Below the pieces are notes generated by a model that saw only the letters and a list, made by a program, of their open reading frames with translations, ran no database searches and was not told the origin of the DNA. A program made the position numbers and the translations under genes. Source: Halovulum marinum (lineage in GTDB: Bacteria > Pseudomonadota > Alphaproteobacteria > Rhodobacterales > Rhodobacteraceae). From it: a stretch of DNA of 64,000 bases. This document shows, one piece after another, positions 51,382 through 60,455 of this stretch; the first letter of the stretch is position 1; every line of letters starts with the position of its first letter. Location of the stretch: contig NZ_WIND01000003.1 of the NCBI RefSeq assembly GCF_009697225.1, positions 62,001 to 126,000 of the forward strand, in the 5' to 3' direction.

Positions 51382-51722
51382 CAGGCTTTCCGCGAGAAGA
51401 TCCTCCCCTTCCCCCGCGAACGCATCCCCGTGCGCGTGGTCCACGCGCGGGGCTGTGGCGCCCACGGCTGTTCGGAGATCTGCGAGTCGCTCTCCGATCT
51501 CACCCGCGCCGACCTGTTCCAGCGGGCGCGGAGGGATCCGGCGTTCGCGCGGTCATAGACCGTCGCGCGAGCCAAGGGCGCAGCCGGCCTTGCCCGCGAG
51601 TTACGCGGCTTCGCCGTCTATCTTCCTGGCCGCGACAGTTTCCGGACTTCATCTCGCTGAGGCCCTAACCCTTGCACATGGTCATCTGGATCATGTCCGA
51701 CCGACCGTTTCCACGATCCTGA
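51382..51722 (+). pseudogene. Decayed catalase gene
   Basis: The plus strand reads [22 protein letters not shown], then GAHG; these are the catalase N-terminal motif around the catalytic histidine (family [20 protein letters not shown]), with [17 protein letters not shown] after it. A TAG stop follows, then TVARAKGAAGLARELRGFAV (family STVAGSRGSADLARDVRGFAV). After a deletion and frameshift, DFISLRP, a TAA stop and PLHMVIWIMSDRPFPRS match the later catalase segment [25 protein letters not shown]. At least two stops and a large internal deletion show that it is dead. Confidence 0.85.
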
Positions 51723-51747
51723 CGGCACCAGAGTCAGAACCGCCCGC

Positions 51748-52779
51748 TCACCCGGACGCGGCCATGCGGTAGATCTCGTCCAGTCCGCTGGCCAGGCTCA
51801 CCAGCTGCGCGCAGTCCGGATCGCAGCGGCCGTCGCGCCCAAGTCGCGCCGCCCACGCCAGCGCCGCGCGCGCGCCCCAGTCGTCAGGCGGGACGACCAG
51901 ACACTCTCGCGCCGTGCCGTGGTGGCGGAACGCAGTGAAGTCGTAGAACGAGCCGTCGACATTGCGCACCGCGGCGCCACCGCCGGTGCCGTGGACATCG
52001 ACCGAAATCACCGCGTCCTGCCCCGCCGGCAGGTTCCACGAGCAGGCCAGCCGGACGATCGCGCCCGCAGTCGACTCCAGCGTGGCGGTGGCGAAGTCCT
52101 CGACCGCGCCGCTGCCGCCAACCGGCCGCCCGGCGCTGCGCAGATGCGCGCTGCGGCAGCGCAGGTCGGTGTCCCCGAGCATCCAGTGACCCAGGTCCAG
52201 CAGATGGATGCCAAGGTCGATCAGGCAGCCGCCGCCGGACCGGGCGCGGTCGCGGAACCAGGGTTTGTCGGGTCCGTAGGCGTTGTGGAACACCAGATCG
52301 ACGGCGAAGACCTCGCCCAGCGCGCCGGACCGGGCAAGGTCCTGCACCGCCCGGAACGCCGCCGCGTGGCGGTAGCTGAGATCCGTCGCCAGCAGCCGGT
52401 CGGCACTGCGTGCCGCCGCCACCGCCCGTGCGGTCTCCTCGGCGTTCCGGCCCAGCGGTTTCTGGCAGAACACCGCGGCGCCGGCGTCCAGCGCCGCGAT
52501 GGTCTGCGACGCGTGCATCGCGCTGGGGGTGGCGATGACCACGCCGTCCGGCCGCTGCGCAAGGACCGCGTCCAGTTCCGCCGCGCCGGTCGCGGCTGGC
52601 GCGACCTGCAGCGCCGCGTCCCGTGCCTCGGCGCTGGGATCGGCCACCGCGACCACTTCGCACAGCCCCGATTCCGCCAGCGCCTGCATCCGGTGGCGCC
52701 CGATCCAGCCGAGGCCGACAAAACCGAGGCGCGGACGCCGCGCGACGGTGCGCGAAGACGGCTCTCGCGTCAGCTGCAT
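51748..52779 (-). CDS. Gfo/Idh/MocA-family oxidoreductase
   Basis: A 343-residue NAD(P)-dependent dehydrogenase. The Rossmann motif is LGFVGLGWIGRHRMQALAES, the sugar-site lysine sits in FCQKPLGRN (family EKP), and the C-terminal alpha/beta domain (DLVFHNAYGPDKPWFRDRAR, SGGGCLIDLGIHLLDLG) includes the H-x-x-D like pair. It would oxidise or reduce a sugar, inositol or related polyol. Its start lies ten bases inside the preceding alcohol dehydrogenase gene, so the two form an operon. It may supply sugars to the adjacent saccharide locus. Confidence 0.88.
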   Translation of the reverse strand: MQLTREPSSRTVARRPRLGFVGLGWIGRHRMQALAESGLCEVVAVADPSAEARDAALQVAPAATGAAELDAVLAQRPDGVVIATPSAMHASQTIAALDAGAAVFCQKPLGRNAEETARAVAAARSADRLLATDLSYRHAAAFRAVQDLARSGALGEVFAVDLVFHNAYGPDKPWFRDRARSGGGCLIDLGIHLLDLGHWMLGDTDLRCRSAHLRSAGRPVGGSGAVEDFATATLESTAGAIVRLACSWNLPAGQDAVISVDVHGTGGGAAVRNVDGSFYDFTAFRHHGTARECLVVPPDDWGARAALAWAARLGRDGRCDPDCAQLVSLASGLDEIYRMAASG

Positions 52780-53792
52780 CGGATCAGCGCCTTGACGAAG
52801 CCGCCCGGCTTGTCGCGGGTCGCATCCAGCGCCGCGCCGAGGCCCTGCAGCGGGTAGACGTGGGTGAACAGCGGCCGCGGGTCGATCCGGCCGCCGACGA
52901 CCGCCGCGACCGCCTCGCGCAGGCCGCGCATCTGCACGCCGGGGTCCCGCTCGTGGGCGTTGGCGACATCGAATCCCCGCCAGTTCCAGAGCTGCATGTT
53001 GACCTGCCGCGGTCCGTCCTGGTGGTAGCCGGCGATCACCAGCCGTCCGCCTTCGCACACCAGTTCGGCGGCGAGATCCAGCGGCCACTGCGCGCCCACC
53101 GCCTCGATCACCCGCGCGCAGAACGCGCCGCCGGTCAGTGCCGCGACGGCATCGATGATGCGGCAGTGATCGTCCATCCGGATGGTTTCCGCCGCGCCCA
53201 TCTGGCGCGCGAGAGCCAGCGAGCTGTCGCGGCGCGAGATCGCGATCACGCGCGCCCCCGCCTGCGCCGCCAGCCGCACCAGCAGCGCCCCGAGAAATCC
53301 GATCCCGATGACAGCCACGTCCTGGTCCGGGCGGATGTCGCTGCGCGCGAAGACGTTCATCGCGCAGCCCAGCGGCTCGGCAGGGAACGGCATGTCGTCC
53401 AGCTCCGGCGGCAACTTCAGCGCCCGGTCGGCGGCGACTGTCTCGTGCGTGGCGAAGCCGTGCGTGCCCAGGTGCGCGACCCGATCGCCCGGCGCGAACC
53501 CGGTGACGCCAGCGCCGCATGTCTCGACCCGCCCCCACCCCTCGTGGCCGAGCGCGCCGGGCGCCAGCGGGAAGGACATCCAATCCGGCCCCGACCAGGG
53601 CCCGAGGTTGGAAGCGCAGACGCCGCAGCCCTCGAGCCGGATGCGCACCTCGCCCGCTGCGGGGTCGGCTGGCGCGATCCTTTTCACGACCACCTTGCCC
53701 GGCGCCATGATCCTGGCCGCGCGCGGGCGGCCTGCGGCGTCTGCCGCGCCCCATTCGGAGGATTGGTCCGTGGCATCGTCCAGATACTTCAT
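52770..53792 (-). CDS. Zinc-type alcohol/sugar dehydrogenase (MDR family)
   Basis: A 340-residue medium-chain dehydrogenase. The catalytic zinc region reads LEGCGVCASNLGPWSGPDW and LGHEGWGRVETCG, and the nucleotide motif is VAVIGIGFLGALLVRLAAQAGA. The four structural-zinc cysteines of many family members are absent, which places it nearer to sugar/threonine-type dehydrogenases. The ATG of MKYLDDATDQSSEWG is chosen; the earlier ATG three codons upstream is an alternative. It leads a two-gene unit with the Gfo/Idh gene. Confidence 0.85.
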   Translation of the reverse strand: MKYLDDATDQSSEWGAADAAGRPRAARIMAPGKVVVKRIAPADPAAGEVRIRLEGCGVCASNLGPWSGPDWMSFPLAPGALGHEGWGRVETCGAGVTGFAPGDRVAHLGTHGFATHETVAADRALKLPPELDDMPFPAEPLGCAMNVFARSDIRPDQDVAVIGIGFLGALLVRLAAQAGARVIAISRRDSSLALARQMGAAETIRMDDHCRIIDAVAALTGGAFCARVIEAVGAQWPLDLAAELVCEGGRLVIAGYHQDGPRQVNMQLWNWRGFDVANAHERDPGVQMRGLREAVAAVVGGRIDPRPLFTHVYPLQGLGAALDATRDKPGGFVKALIRCS

Positions 53793-54053
53793 GCGTAACA
53801 TCCTGTCGGCTGAAATGTCTGCCCGGGCCCTGGGCGGACCCGCCCTGCCGGATCCGGAAACCGTGGGCCCCGGCATTTGTTCCTGCGCGGGCGGAAGAAG
53901 CTGCTGTTCATGCTGCAGAAGATGCTGCGGTCGATGCCGAAGAAGCCGCGGTCGCGCCCGGACACACGAGGGCATTGAGAAAACCCGGGAACATTCGGCC
54001 CGATCGCCTGTTCTCGGCCACCGTTGGATGCATCAACAGCAGGAGGCGGAACC

Positions 54054-55157
54054 ATGGTGCGGACGCTGATCACCGGAGGGTGCGGATTCATCGGACGCCA
54101 TCTTGCGCGGGAGCTGTTGAACGCGGGCCACGAGGTGGTGCTGTACGACGCGCTGCTGGATCAGGTGCACGGCGGCGCAGAGGTGGCCCTGCCCGAAGGC
54201 GCGCGGCTGCTGCGCGGCGACATCCGCGACCCCGAGCCGCTGCGCGCGGCAGTGAAGGACGCGGGCCGGGTGGTGCACCTGGCCGCCGAGGTCGGCGTCG
54301 GCCAGTCGATGTACGAGATCGCCCGCTACGTCGGCACCAACGACCTGGGAACGGCGGTGTTGCTGGAGGCGATCGCCGCACACCCGGTCGAGCGTCTGGT
54401 GCTGGCCTCGTCAATGAGCGTCTACGGCGAGGGGCGCTATCGCACCGAGGGCGGGCGCACCGTCGAGTCCGCCCGCCGGCGCGCGGACGATCTGGCCCGC
54501 GGCCTGTGGGAGCCGCGCGCCGACGGCGACGCGCTGGTCCCGGTCCCCACCGACGAGACCAAGCCGGTCGAGCTGGCCTCGATCTACGCGCTGACCAAGT
54601 ACGCGCAGGAACGCGCGGTGCTGATCTTCGGCGAGGCGTACGACATTCCGGCGACTGCGCTGCGCCTGTTCAACGTGTTCGGCGCCGGTCAGGCGTTGTC
54701 GAACCCCTATACCGGGGTGCTGGCGAACTTCGCCTCGCGGCTGGCCAATGGCGAGCGGCCGACGGTGTTCGAGGACGGTGCGCAGAAACGCGACTTCGTG
54801 CACGTCGAGGATGTCGCCCGCGCCTTCCGGCTGGCGCTCGAGAGCGATCGCGCCGCGGGCGAGGTGATCAACATCGGCTCGGGCCGAAGCTATTCCATCG
54901 CCCGGGTGGCGCAACTGCTCGCCGAGACGATGGGCCGGTCGGACCTGCAGCCCGAGATCCTGAACAAGCTGCGCAAGGGCGACATCCGCAACTGCTTTGC
55001 CGACATCGGCAAGGCCCGCGACCTGCTGGGGTTCGAGCCGCGCTTCTCGCTCGAAAGCGACCTCGGGCCGTTCGTGGAATGGGTGCAATCCGCCCCCTTC
55101 ACCGACCGCGGCCCCCAGATGCGCCGCGAGCTGGAACAGCGGGGGCTGGTGGCATGA
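54054..55157 (+). CDS. NAD-dependent sugar epimerase/dehydratase
   Basis: A 367-residue extended SDR. The NAD site is LITGGCGFIGRHLARELL, with catalytic SSMSVYGEG and the Tyr-x-x-x-Lys pair in SIYALTKYAQERA. FNVFGAGQALSNPYTGV and KRDFVHVEDVARAF are typical of nucleotide-sugar epimerases. It likely modifies a UDP- or CDP-sugar for the glycosyltransferases downstream. AGGAGG lies seven bases before the ATG. The next gene begins inside its stop (ATGA). It is the first gene of the saccharide locus. Confidence 0.87.
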   Translation: MVRTLITGGCGFIGRHLARELLNAGHEVVLYDALLDQVHGGAEVALPEGARLLRGDIRDPEPLRAAVKDAGRVVHLAAEVGVGQSMYEIARYVGTNDLGTAVLLEAIAAHPVERLVLASSMSVYGEGRYRTEGGRTVESARRRADDLARGLWEPRADGDALVPVPTDETKPVELASIYALTKYAQERAVLIFGEAYDIPATALRLFNVFGAGQALSNPYTGVLANFASRLANGERPTVFEDGAQKRDFVHVEDVARAFRLALESDRAAGEVINIGSGRSYSIARVAQLLAETMGRSDLQPEILNKLRKGDIRNCFADIGKARDLLGFEPRFSLESDLGPFVEWVQSAPFTDRGPQMRRELEQRGLVA

Positions 55158-57145
55158 GCGAGACGTTCGGTTTCGTCGAATGGTTTCGTCCCGGCGACCA
55201 CGATAGGGTCGCGACCGTGCTGCCGGGGATCGCCGCTTCGGGCGCGCGGTGGCTGCGCACCCATGTCAGTTGGGCCGACTATCACGCCGAGGGCGGCGCG
55301 GAGTGGTACGACTGGTTGCTGCCGCGGCTGGCGGAAGAGTTCGAGGTGCTGCCGTGCGTGCACTACACGCCGCCGTCGCTGTCGCGCACCGGGCGCTCGT
55401 CCGGCGCGCCGCGGGTACTGAAGGATTACGCGGACTTCATCGACATGCTGCTGACACGTCACGGCAGGCATTTCACCCATGTCGAGTTGTGGAACGAGCC
55501 CAACAACCTGCTGGACTGGGACTGGCGCGAGGATACCGACTTCGCGCTGTTCGCCGAGATGGTCGCCGGCGCCGCGCACTGGGTGCAGCAGCGGGGATGG
55601 AAGACGGTGCTGGGCGGCCCCGCGCCGTTTGACGCCTATTGGCTGAACCTGATGGGCGAACGCGGCCTGCTGGCGAAGATGGACGCGGTCGGCATGCACG
55701 GCTTTCCCGGCACCTGGGACAGCGAAGAGGGCAGCTGGCGCGGCTGGCCGGCAAATCTGGCCGAGATGCGCGCGATCCTCGATCGGTACAACCCGCAGGC
55801 CGAGATGTGGATCACCGAAACCGGCTATTCCACCTGGCGGCGCGACGAGATGGCCCAGGCGCGGCGCTTCGTCGAGGCGCTGGATGCCGGGGCGGACCGG
55901 CTTTACTGGTACGCCTGGCGCGACCTGCCGGAGCACGTCGCGGTCCAGGAGGGGCTGTGGTTCGATCCCCGGCACTACCACCTGGGCGTGGTCGACGCGA
56001 CGAACCGTCCGAAGCTGCTGGCGCGGTTCCTGACGCAAGGCGGCGTGCCGCGTGTGCGCGAGGCGATCCGGCTGGCGGCGCCGCGGATCGGCGGCCGGGC
56101 GCGGCCGGTGGTGATCACCGGCGGCAGCGGCTTCATCGGCGCCAACCTCGCCGACAGCTATCTGTCCGACGGGCGCGAGGTGGTAATCTACGACAATCTC
56201 AGCCGGCCGGGGGTCGAGCGGAACCTGCACTGGCTCAGTACCCGGCACGGGGCGCGGGTGCATGCCGCCTCGGACGATCTGCGCGACGAGCAGGCGCTGC
56301 GCACCGCGGTGGCCGACGCCGAGGCGGTGTTCCACCTGGCGGCGCAGACCGCCGTCACCACCTCGCTGGAGCAGCCGATCGACGACTTCGAGGTCAACGC
56401 GCGCGGCACGCTGAACCTGCTCGAGGCGCTGCGCGCGACCGGCCGCAAGGTGCCGGTGGTGTTCGCCAGCACCAACAAGGTCTACGGCGCGCTGGACGAT
56501 ATCAAGGTCGAGCAGACCGCCGACGCCTGCCGCCCCGTCGAGGCCTCGTTTGACCGTGGCGTCGACGAACGCCGGCCACTGGATTTCTGCACCCCCTACG
56601 GCTGCTCGAAAGGGGTCGCCGACCAGTACGTGCTGGACTACGCCAAAAGCTACGGCCTGCCGGCGGCGGTGCTGCGGATGAGCTGCATCTACGGGCCGCG
56701 CCAGTTCGGCACCGAGGACCAGGGCTGGGTGGCGCATTTCCTGATCCGCGCGCTGGAGGAACGACCGATCACCGTCTTCGGCACCGGCAGGCAGGTGCGC
56801 GACGTGCTGGACGTCTCGGACGCGATTGCCGCCTACCGGCTGCTGATGGCGCGGATCGGCGTGCTCTCGGGTCGCGCCTTCAACCTGGGCGGGGGGCCGG
56901 CAAACGCCGTCAGCCTGCGCCAGGTGCTGCGCGAGATCGAGACCGTGACCGGGCGCGCGCCGCAGGTCACGCAGGCCGACTGGCGGCAGGGCGACCAGCC
57001 CTGGTTCGTCGCCGACACCCGCCGGCTGACCCGGGCAACGGGCTGGACCGCGAAAGTCGGCTGGCGCAGGGGCCTGCGCGGGCTGGCGCACTGGCTGGCG
57101 GAAGACCGCGGCCTGGACCTGCTGCCGGAAAGGCAGACCGCATGA
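55154..57145 (+). CDS. Glycoside-hydrolase-like domain fused to an NAD-dependent epimerase
   Basis: A 663-residue fusion. Residues 1-300 resemble clan A glycosidases (GH39/GH5-like beta-xylosidase fold): VELWNEPNN carries the acid/base Glu115 and MWITETGYS the nucleophile Glu222, with HGFPGTW between. No signal peptide is seen, so it is cytoplasmic. From residue 319 an extended SDR begins (VVITGGSGFIGANLADSYL) with CTPYGCSKGVADQYVLDYAK giving the Tyr-x-x-x-Lys pair; it resembles CDP-paratose 2-epimerase (SCIYGPRQFGTEDQGWVAHF). Joining a glycosidase and a nucleotide-sugar epimerase in one chain is unusual. ATGA overlaps on both sides. Confidence 0.85.
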   Translation: MSETFGFVEWFRPGDHDRVATVLPGIAASGARWLRTHVSWADYHAEGGAEWYDWLLPRLAEEFEVLPCVHYTPPSLSRTGRSSGAPRVLKDYADFIDMLLTRHGRHFTHVELWNEPNNLLDWDWREDTDFALFAEMVAGAAHWVQQRGWKTVLGGPAPFDAYWLNLMGERGLLAKMDAVGMHGFPGTWDSEEGSWRGWPANLAEMRAILDRYNPQAEMWITETGYSTWRRDEMAQARRFVEALDAGADRLYWYAWRDLPEHVAVQEGLWFDPRHYHLGVVDATNRPKLLARFLTQGGVPRVREAIRLAAPRIGGRARPVVITGGSGFIGANLADSYLSDGREVVIYDNLSRPGVERNLHWLSTRHGARVHAASDDLRDEQALRTAVADAEAVFHLAAQTAVTTSLEQPIDDFEVNARGTLNLLEALRATGRKVPVVFASTNKVYGALDDIKVEQTADACRPVEASFDRGVDERRPLDFCTPYGCSKGVADQYVLDYAKSYGLPAAVLRMSCIYGPRQFGTEDQGWVAHFLIRALEERPITVFGTGRQVRDVLDVSDAIAAYRLLMARIGVLSGRAFNLGGGPANAVSLRQVLREIETVTGRAPQVTQADWRQGDQPWFVADTRRLTRATGWTAKVGWRRGLRGLAHWLAEDRGLDLLPERQTA

Positions 57146-58248
57146 GCGCGGCGCGGATCCTGATGACGCTCGATGCGGTCGGCGGTGTCTGGCGCTATGC
57201 GCTGGACCTGGCGCGGGGGCTGCGCGCGGCGGGCGACACGGTGATCCTGGCCGGGCTGGGCCCGGCGCCCTCGGCGGCGCAGCGGGCCGAGGCCGCGGAT
57301 ATCGGACCGCTGGAATGGGGCGGCGCGCCGCTGGACTGGCTGGCCGACGGCCCCGAGGCGCTGTCCGGCGTCGGACCCTGGCTGGCGGATCTGGCCTACC
57401 GGCACCGGACGACGCATCTGCATCTGAACCTGCCGTCGCAGGCGGCGGACCTGCCGCCGATGCCGGGCGCGCCGCGGGTGGTGGCGGTCTCGCATTCCTG
57501 TCTGGCAAGCTGGTTCGCCGCGGTGCGCGGCACGGGCGTTCCGCCGGCGTTGCGCTGGCACCCGACGCTGACCGCGCGGGGGCTGGCGCGCGCCGACGTC
57601 GCCGTCGCGCCGTCGCGCAGCCATGCCGACGCGCTGGCGCGCTGCTACCGGCTGGATCGGCAGGTTCAGGTGGTGCACAACGGCGCGCCGCCGCGGCCGG
57701 CAGCCGCGAGGCGGCGCGCCGAGGTCGTCGCCGCCGGCCGCTGGTGGGACGAGGGCAAGAACGCCGCCGTGCTGGACGCCGCCGCCGCGCGGCTGGACTG
57801 GTCGGTGCGCATGATCGGTCCGCTGGACGGGCCGAACGGCGCCGCCGCCAGCGTCCGCCATGCCGACGCCTGCGGCCCGATCCCCGCCGAGGCCGCCCGC
57901 CGCCGGATCGCCGGCGCCGGCATCTTCGTCTCGCCCTCGCGCTACGAGCCGTTCGGCCTGGCGGTGCTCGAGGCGGCGCAGGGCGGCGCGCCTCTGGTGC
58001 TGTCCGACATCCCCACGTTTTGCGAGCTGTGGGAGGGCGCGGCGCTGTTCTTCCCCGCCGGCGATGCGGATGCGCTACGGGACCGGCTGCGGCGACTGAT
58101 CGACGATCCCGCCTTGGCGGGGCGCATGGGCGCCGCAGCGCGGGCGCGGGCGTGCGCCTACGGCCTGCAAAGACAGATAGACGGGATGCGCGCACTGTAC
58201 CGGGCGGCGACCGCCGGCCCCCGTCCCGCCCTGACCGCGGCGGAGTGA
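57142..58248 (+). CDS. Glycosyltransferase (GT4-like)
   Basis: A 368-residue GT-B glycosyltransferase. The N-terminal half opens with ILMTLDAVGGVWRYALDLARGL, and the donor half has the GT4 phrase IFVSPSRYEPFGLAVLEAAQGG (Glu-x7-Glu motif) after VVAAGRWWDEGKN. The sugar donor and acceptor cannot be told. It overlaps the fusion gene by four bases and is followed by a second, less similar transferase three bases later. Confidence 0.88.
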   Translation: MSAARILMTLDAVGGVWRYALDLARGLRAAGDTVILAGLGPAPSAAQRAEAADIGPLEWGGAPLDWLADGPEALSGVGPWLADLAYRHRTTHLHLNLPSQAADLPPMPGAPRVVAVSHSCLASWFAAVRGTGVPPALRWHPTLTARGLARADVAVAPSRSHADALARCYRLDRQVQVVHNGAPPRPAAARRRAEVVAAGRWWDEGKNAAVLDAAAARLDWSVRMIGPLDGPNGAAASVRHADACGPIPAEAARRRIAGAGIFVSPSRYEPFGLAVLEAAQGGAPLVLSDIPTFCELWEGAALFFPAGDADALRDRLRRLIDDPALAGRMGAAARARACAYGLQRQIDGMRALYRAATAGPRPALTAAE

Positions 58249-58251
58249 GCC

Positions 58252-59367
58252 ATGCGTTTCCTGTTCTACACCCATTCGCTCGCCTCGGACTGGAACCACG
58301 GCAACGCCCATTTCCTGCGCGGCGTGATGCGCGCGCTGCAGGCGCGGGGCCACGAGACGACGGCGCTGGAACCGGCGGACGGCTGGAGCCGCGAGAACCT
58401 GCTGGCCGACCGCGGGCCCGGCGCGCTGGACGCCTTCGCCCGCAGCTTTCCCGACCTCGACAGCCGCACCTACGGGCCGGATTTCGTGCACGAGGCGGCG
58501 CTGGACGACGCCGACGTGGAGGTGGTCCACGAATGGACCGAGCCTGCACTGGTGGCGCGCATCGGCCGCGCGCGGCGGGCTGGCGGGCGGTTCCTGCTGC
58601 TGTTCCACGACACCCACCACCGGGCGATCAGCGCGGGCCAGCAGATCGCCGGGCTGGACCTGGACGGCTTCGACGGCGTGCTTGCGTTCGGCGAGTCGCT
58701 GCGCGAGCACTATCTGTCGGCCGGCTGGGGACGGCAGGTGTTCACCTGGCACGAGGCCGCAGACACCTCGGTGTTCCGACCGCTCGATGTCGGCCCGGAA
58801 TCGGGCGATCTGGTCTGGATCGGCAACTGGGGCGACGGCGAGCGCACGCGCGAGCTGGAGACCTTCCTGATCGCGCCGTGCGAGCGGCTGCGCCTGCGCG
58901 CGCGCATTCACGGCGTGCGCTATCCGGCCGAAGCCCTGGCGCGGCTGCGCGGCGCCGGGATCGACTACGCCGGATCGATCGCCAACACCGACGTGCCTGT
59001 CGCCTTTGCCCGGCACCGGGTCACCGTGCACGTCCCGCGCCGGCCCTACGTCCGGCACCTGCCCGGCATTCCCACGATCCGCCCGTTCGAGGCGCTGGCC
59101 TGCGGCATCCCGCTGGTCAGCGCGCCCTGGCAGGACGCCGAGGGGCTGTTCCGCCCCGGCGACTTCCGCGTCGCCCGCGACGGAAACGAGATGTGCGGCC
59201 ACCTGACCGAGCTGCTGCGCGACCCCGAAGCGGCGGCCGCGCAGGCCCGCGCCGGGCGCGAGACGGTGCTGGCGCGGCACACCTGCGGCCACCGCGCGGA
59301 CGAGTTGCTGGCGATCGTCGGCCGGCTCGGCCTTGCCGGGTCGCGGCAGAAGGAGGCCGCCACATGA
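58252..59367 (+). CDS. Glycosyltransferase (CgeB-like)
   Basis: A 371-residue GT-B type protein with a C-terminal domain of the CgeB/spore-maturation-like kind: VHVPRRPYVRHLPGIPTIRPFEALACGIPLVSAPW (in parts), then FRVARDGNEM. The N-terminus (RFLFYTHSLASDWNHGNAHFLRG) differs from GT4. Together with the next two genes it forms a run of three related transferases that share the phrase pattern of S-x-W-x-G/N-G-A/H near the N-terminus, so they probably arose by duplication. Confidence 0.82.
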   Translation: MRFLFYTHSLASDWNHGNAHFLRGVMRALQARGHETTALEPADGWSRENLLADRGPGALDAFARSFPDLDSRTYGPDFVHEAALDDADVEVVHEWTEPALVARIGRARRAGGRFLLLFHDTHHRAISAGQQIAGLDLDGFDGVLAFGESLREHYLSAGWGRQVFTWHEAADTSVFRPLDVGPESGDLVWIGNWGDGERTRELETFLIAPCERLRLRARIHGVRYPAEALARLRGAGIDYAGSIANTDVPVAFARHRVTVHVPRRPYVRHLPGIPTIRPFEALACGIPLVSAPWQDAEGLFRPGDFRVARDGNEMCGHLTELLRDPEAAAAQARAGRETVLARHTCGHRADELLAIVGRLGLAGSRQKEAAT

Positions 59368-60455
59368 CCCGGATCGCGTTCTACGGCTCCAGCCTGCTGT
59401 CCAGCTACTGGAACGGCGCGGCGACCTACTATCGCGGGCTGCTGCAGGCGCTGGCGATGTTCGGGCACGACATCTCGTTCTACGAGCCCGACGCCTTCGA
59501 CCGGCAGGCGCATCGGGACATCGATCCGCCCGGCTGGGCCCGCGTCGTCGTCTGGGAGGCCAGCGCCAGGGGGCTGTCCCGGGCCGCCGCCCGCGCCGCC
59601 GAGGCCGAGGTGGTGATCAAGGCCAGCGGCGTCGGCTACGAGGACGACACGCTGTTGCAGGAGGTCATGGGTGCGGCACGGCCGGGCGCCCTGCGGATCT
59701 TCTGGGACGTGGACGCGCCGGCGACGCTGGCGGCGATGCAGGCGGATCCCGACGACCGGCTGCGCCGGTTGCTGCCGTCGCTCGACCTCGTGCTGACCTA
59801 TGGCGGCGGCGCGCCGGTGGTCGCGGCCTACCGCGCGCTGGGGGCGCGCGACTGCATCCCGATCTACAACGCGCTGGATCCCGAAAGCCATTTCCGCACC
59901 GCGCCCGACCCGCGCTTCGAGGCCGATCTCGCCTTCCTCGGCAACCGCCTGCCGGACCGCGAAGCGCGGGTCGAGGAATTCTTCCTGCGCCCGGCCCGCG
60001 CGTTGCCGGAGATGCGCTTTGTGCTGGGCGGCTCGGGCTGGGAGGAGGCAACACTGCCGCGCAACGTCCGCCTTCTGGGGCATGTGCCCACGCGCGAGCA
60101 CAATGCCTTCAACGTCACCCCGCGGATGGTGCTGAACGTGGCGCGGGACAGCATGGCGCAGACCGGCTTCTCGCCCGCAACGCGGGTGTTCGAGGCCGCC
60201 GGCGCGGGCGCATGCCTGATCACCGACGCCTGGGAAGGTATCGAGATGTTCCTCGAACCCGGGGCCGAGGTGCTGGTGGCACAGGACGGCGACGACGTGA
60301 TCCGGCACCTGCGCGCGACCGGGGCCGACGCCGCGGGCGAGATCGGCGCACGGGCGCAGGCGCGGGTGCTGGCCGAGCACACCTATACGGACCGCGCCGC
60401 CCTGGTGCACGGCATCCTGAAGAACCGCATCCGGCAGACGGAGCACGCATCATGA
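59364..60455 (+). CDS. Glycosyltransferase (CgeB-like, second copy)
   Basis: A 363-residue transferase: start IAFYGSSLLSSYWNGAATYY, middle DVDAPATLAAMQADPDD, and the donor-binding C-terminal phrase RMVLNVARDSMAQTGFSPATRVFEAAGAGACLITDAWEGI (in parts). The Glu in VFEAAGAG is the family acidic residue. It resembles the following gene more than the preceding one. ATGA overlaps with both neighbours. Confidence 0.83.
   Translation: MTRIAFYGSSLLSSYWNGAATYYRGLLQALAMFGHDISFYEPDAFDRQAHRDIDPPGWARVVVWEASARGLSRAAARAAEAEVVIKASGVGYEDDTLLQEVMGAARPGALRIFWDVDAPATLAAMQADPDDRLRRLLPSLDLVLTYGGGAPVVAAYRALGARDCIPIYNALDPESHFRTAPDPRFEADLAFLGNRLPDREARVEEFFLRPARALPEMRFVLGGSGWEEATLPRNVRLLGHVPTREHNAFNVTPRMVLNVARDSMAQTGFSPATRVFEAAGAGACLITDAWEGIEMFLEPGAEVLVAQDGDDVIRHLRATGADAAGEIGARAQARVLAEHTYTDRAALVHGILKNRIRQTEHAS

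Noticed and set aside
51274-51558. A short plus-strand gene starting at 51,274
   Set aside because: Its useful part is the catalase remnant, which continues past a stop and a frameshift; the first 35 codons overlap the sigma factor start and have no family match.
54890-58549. Very long minus-strand open frame (over 1,200 residues) across the saccharide locus
   Set aside because: High GC content leaves few stops in the opposite strand; the product is Arg/Pro/Ala-rich low complexity with no motifs, while the plus strand holds five clear genes.
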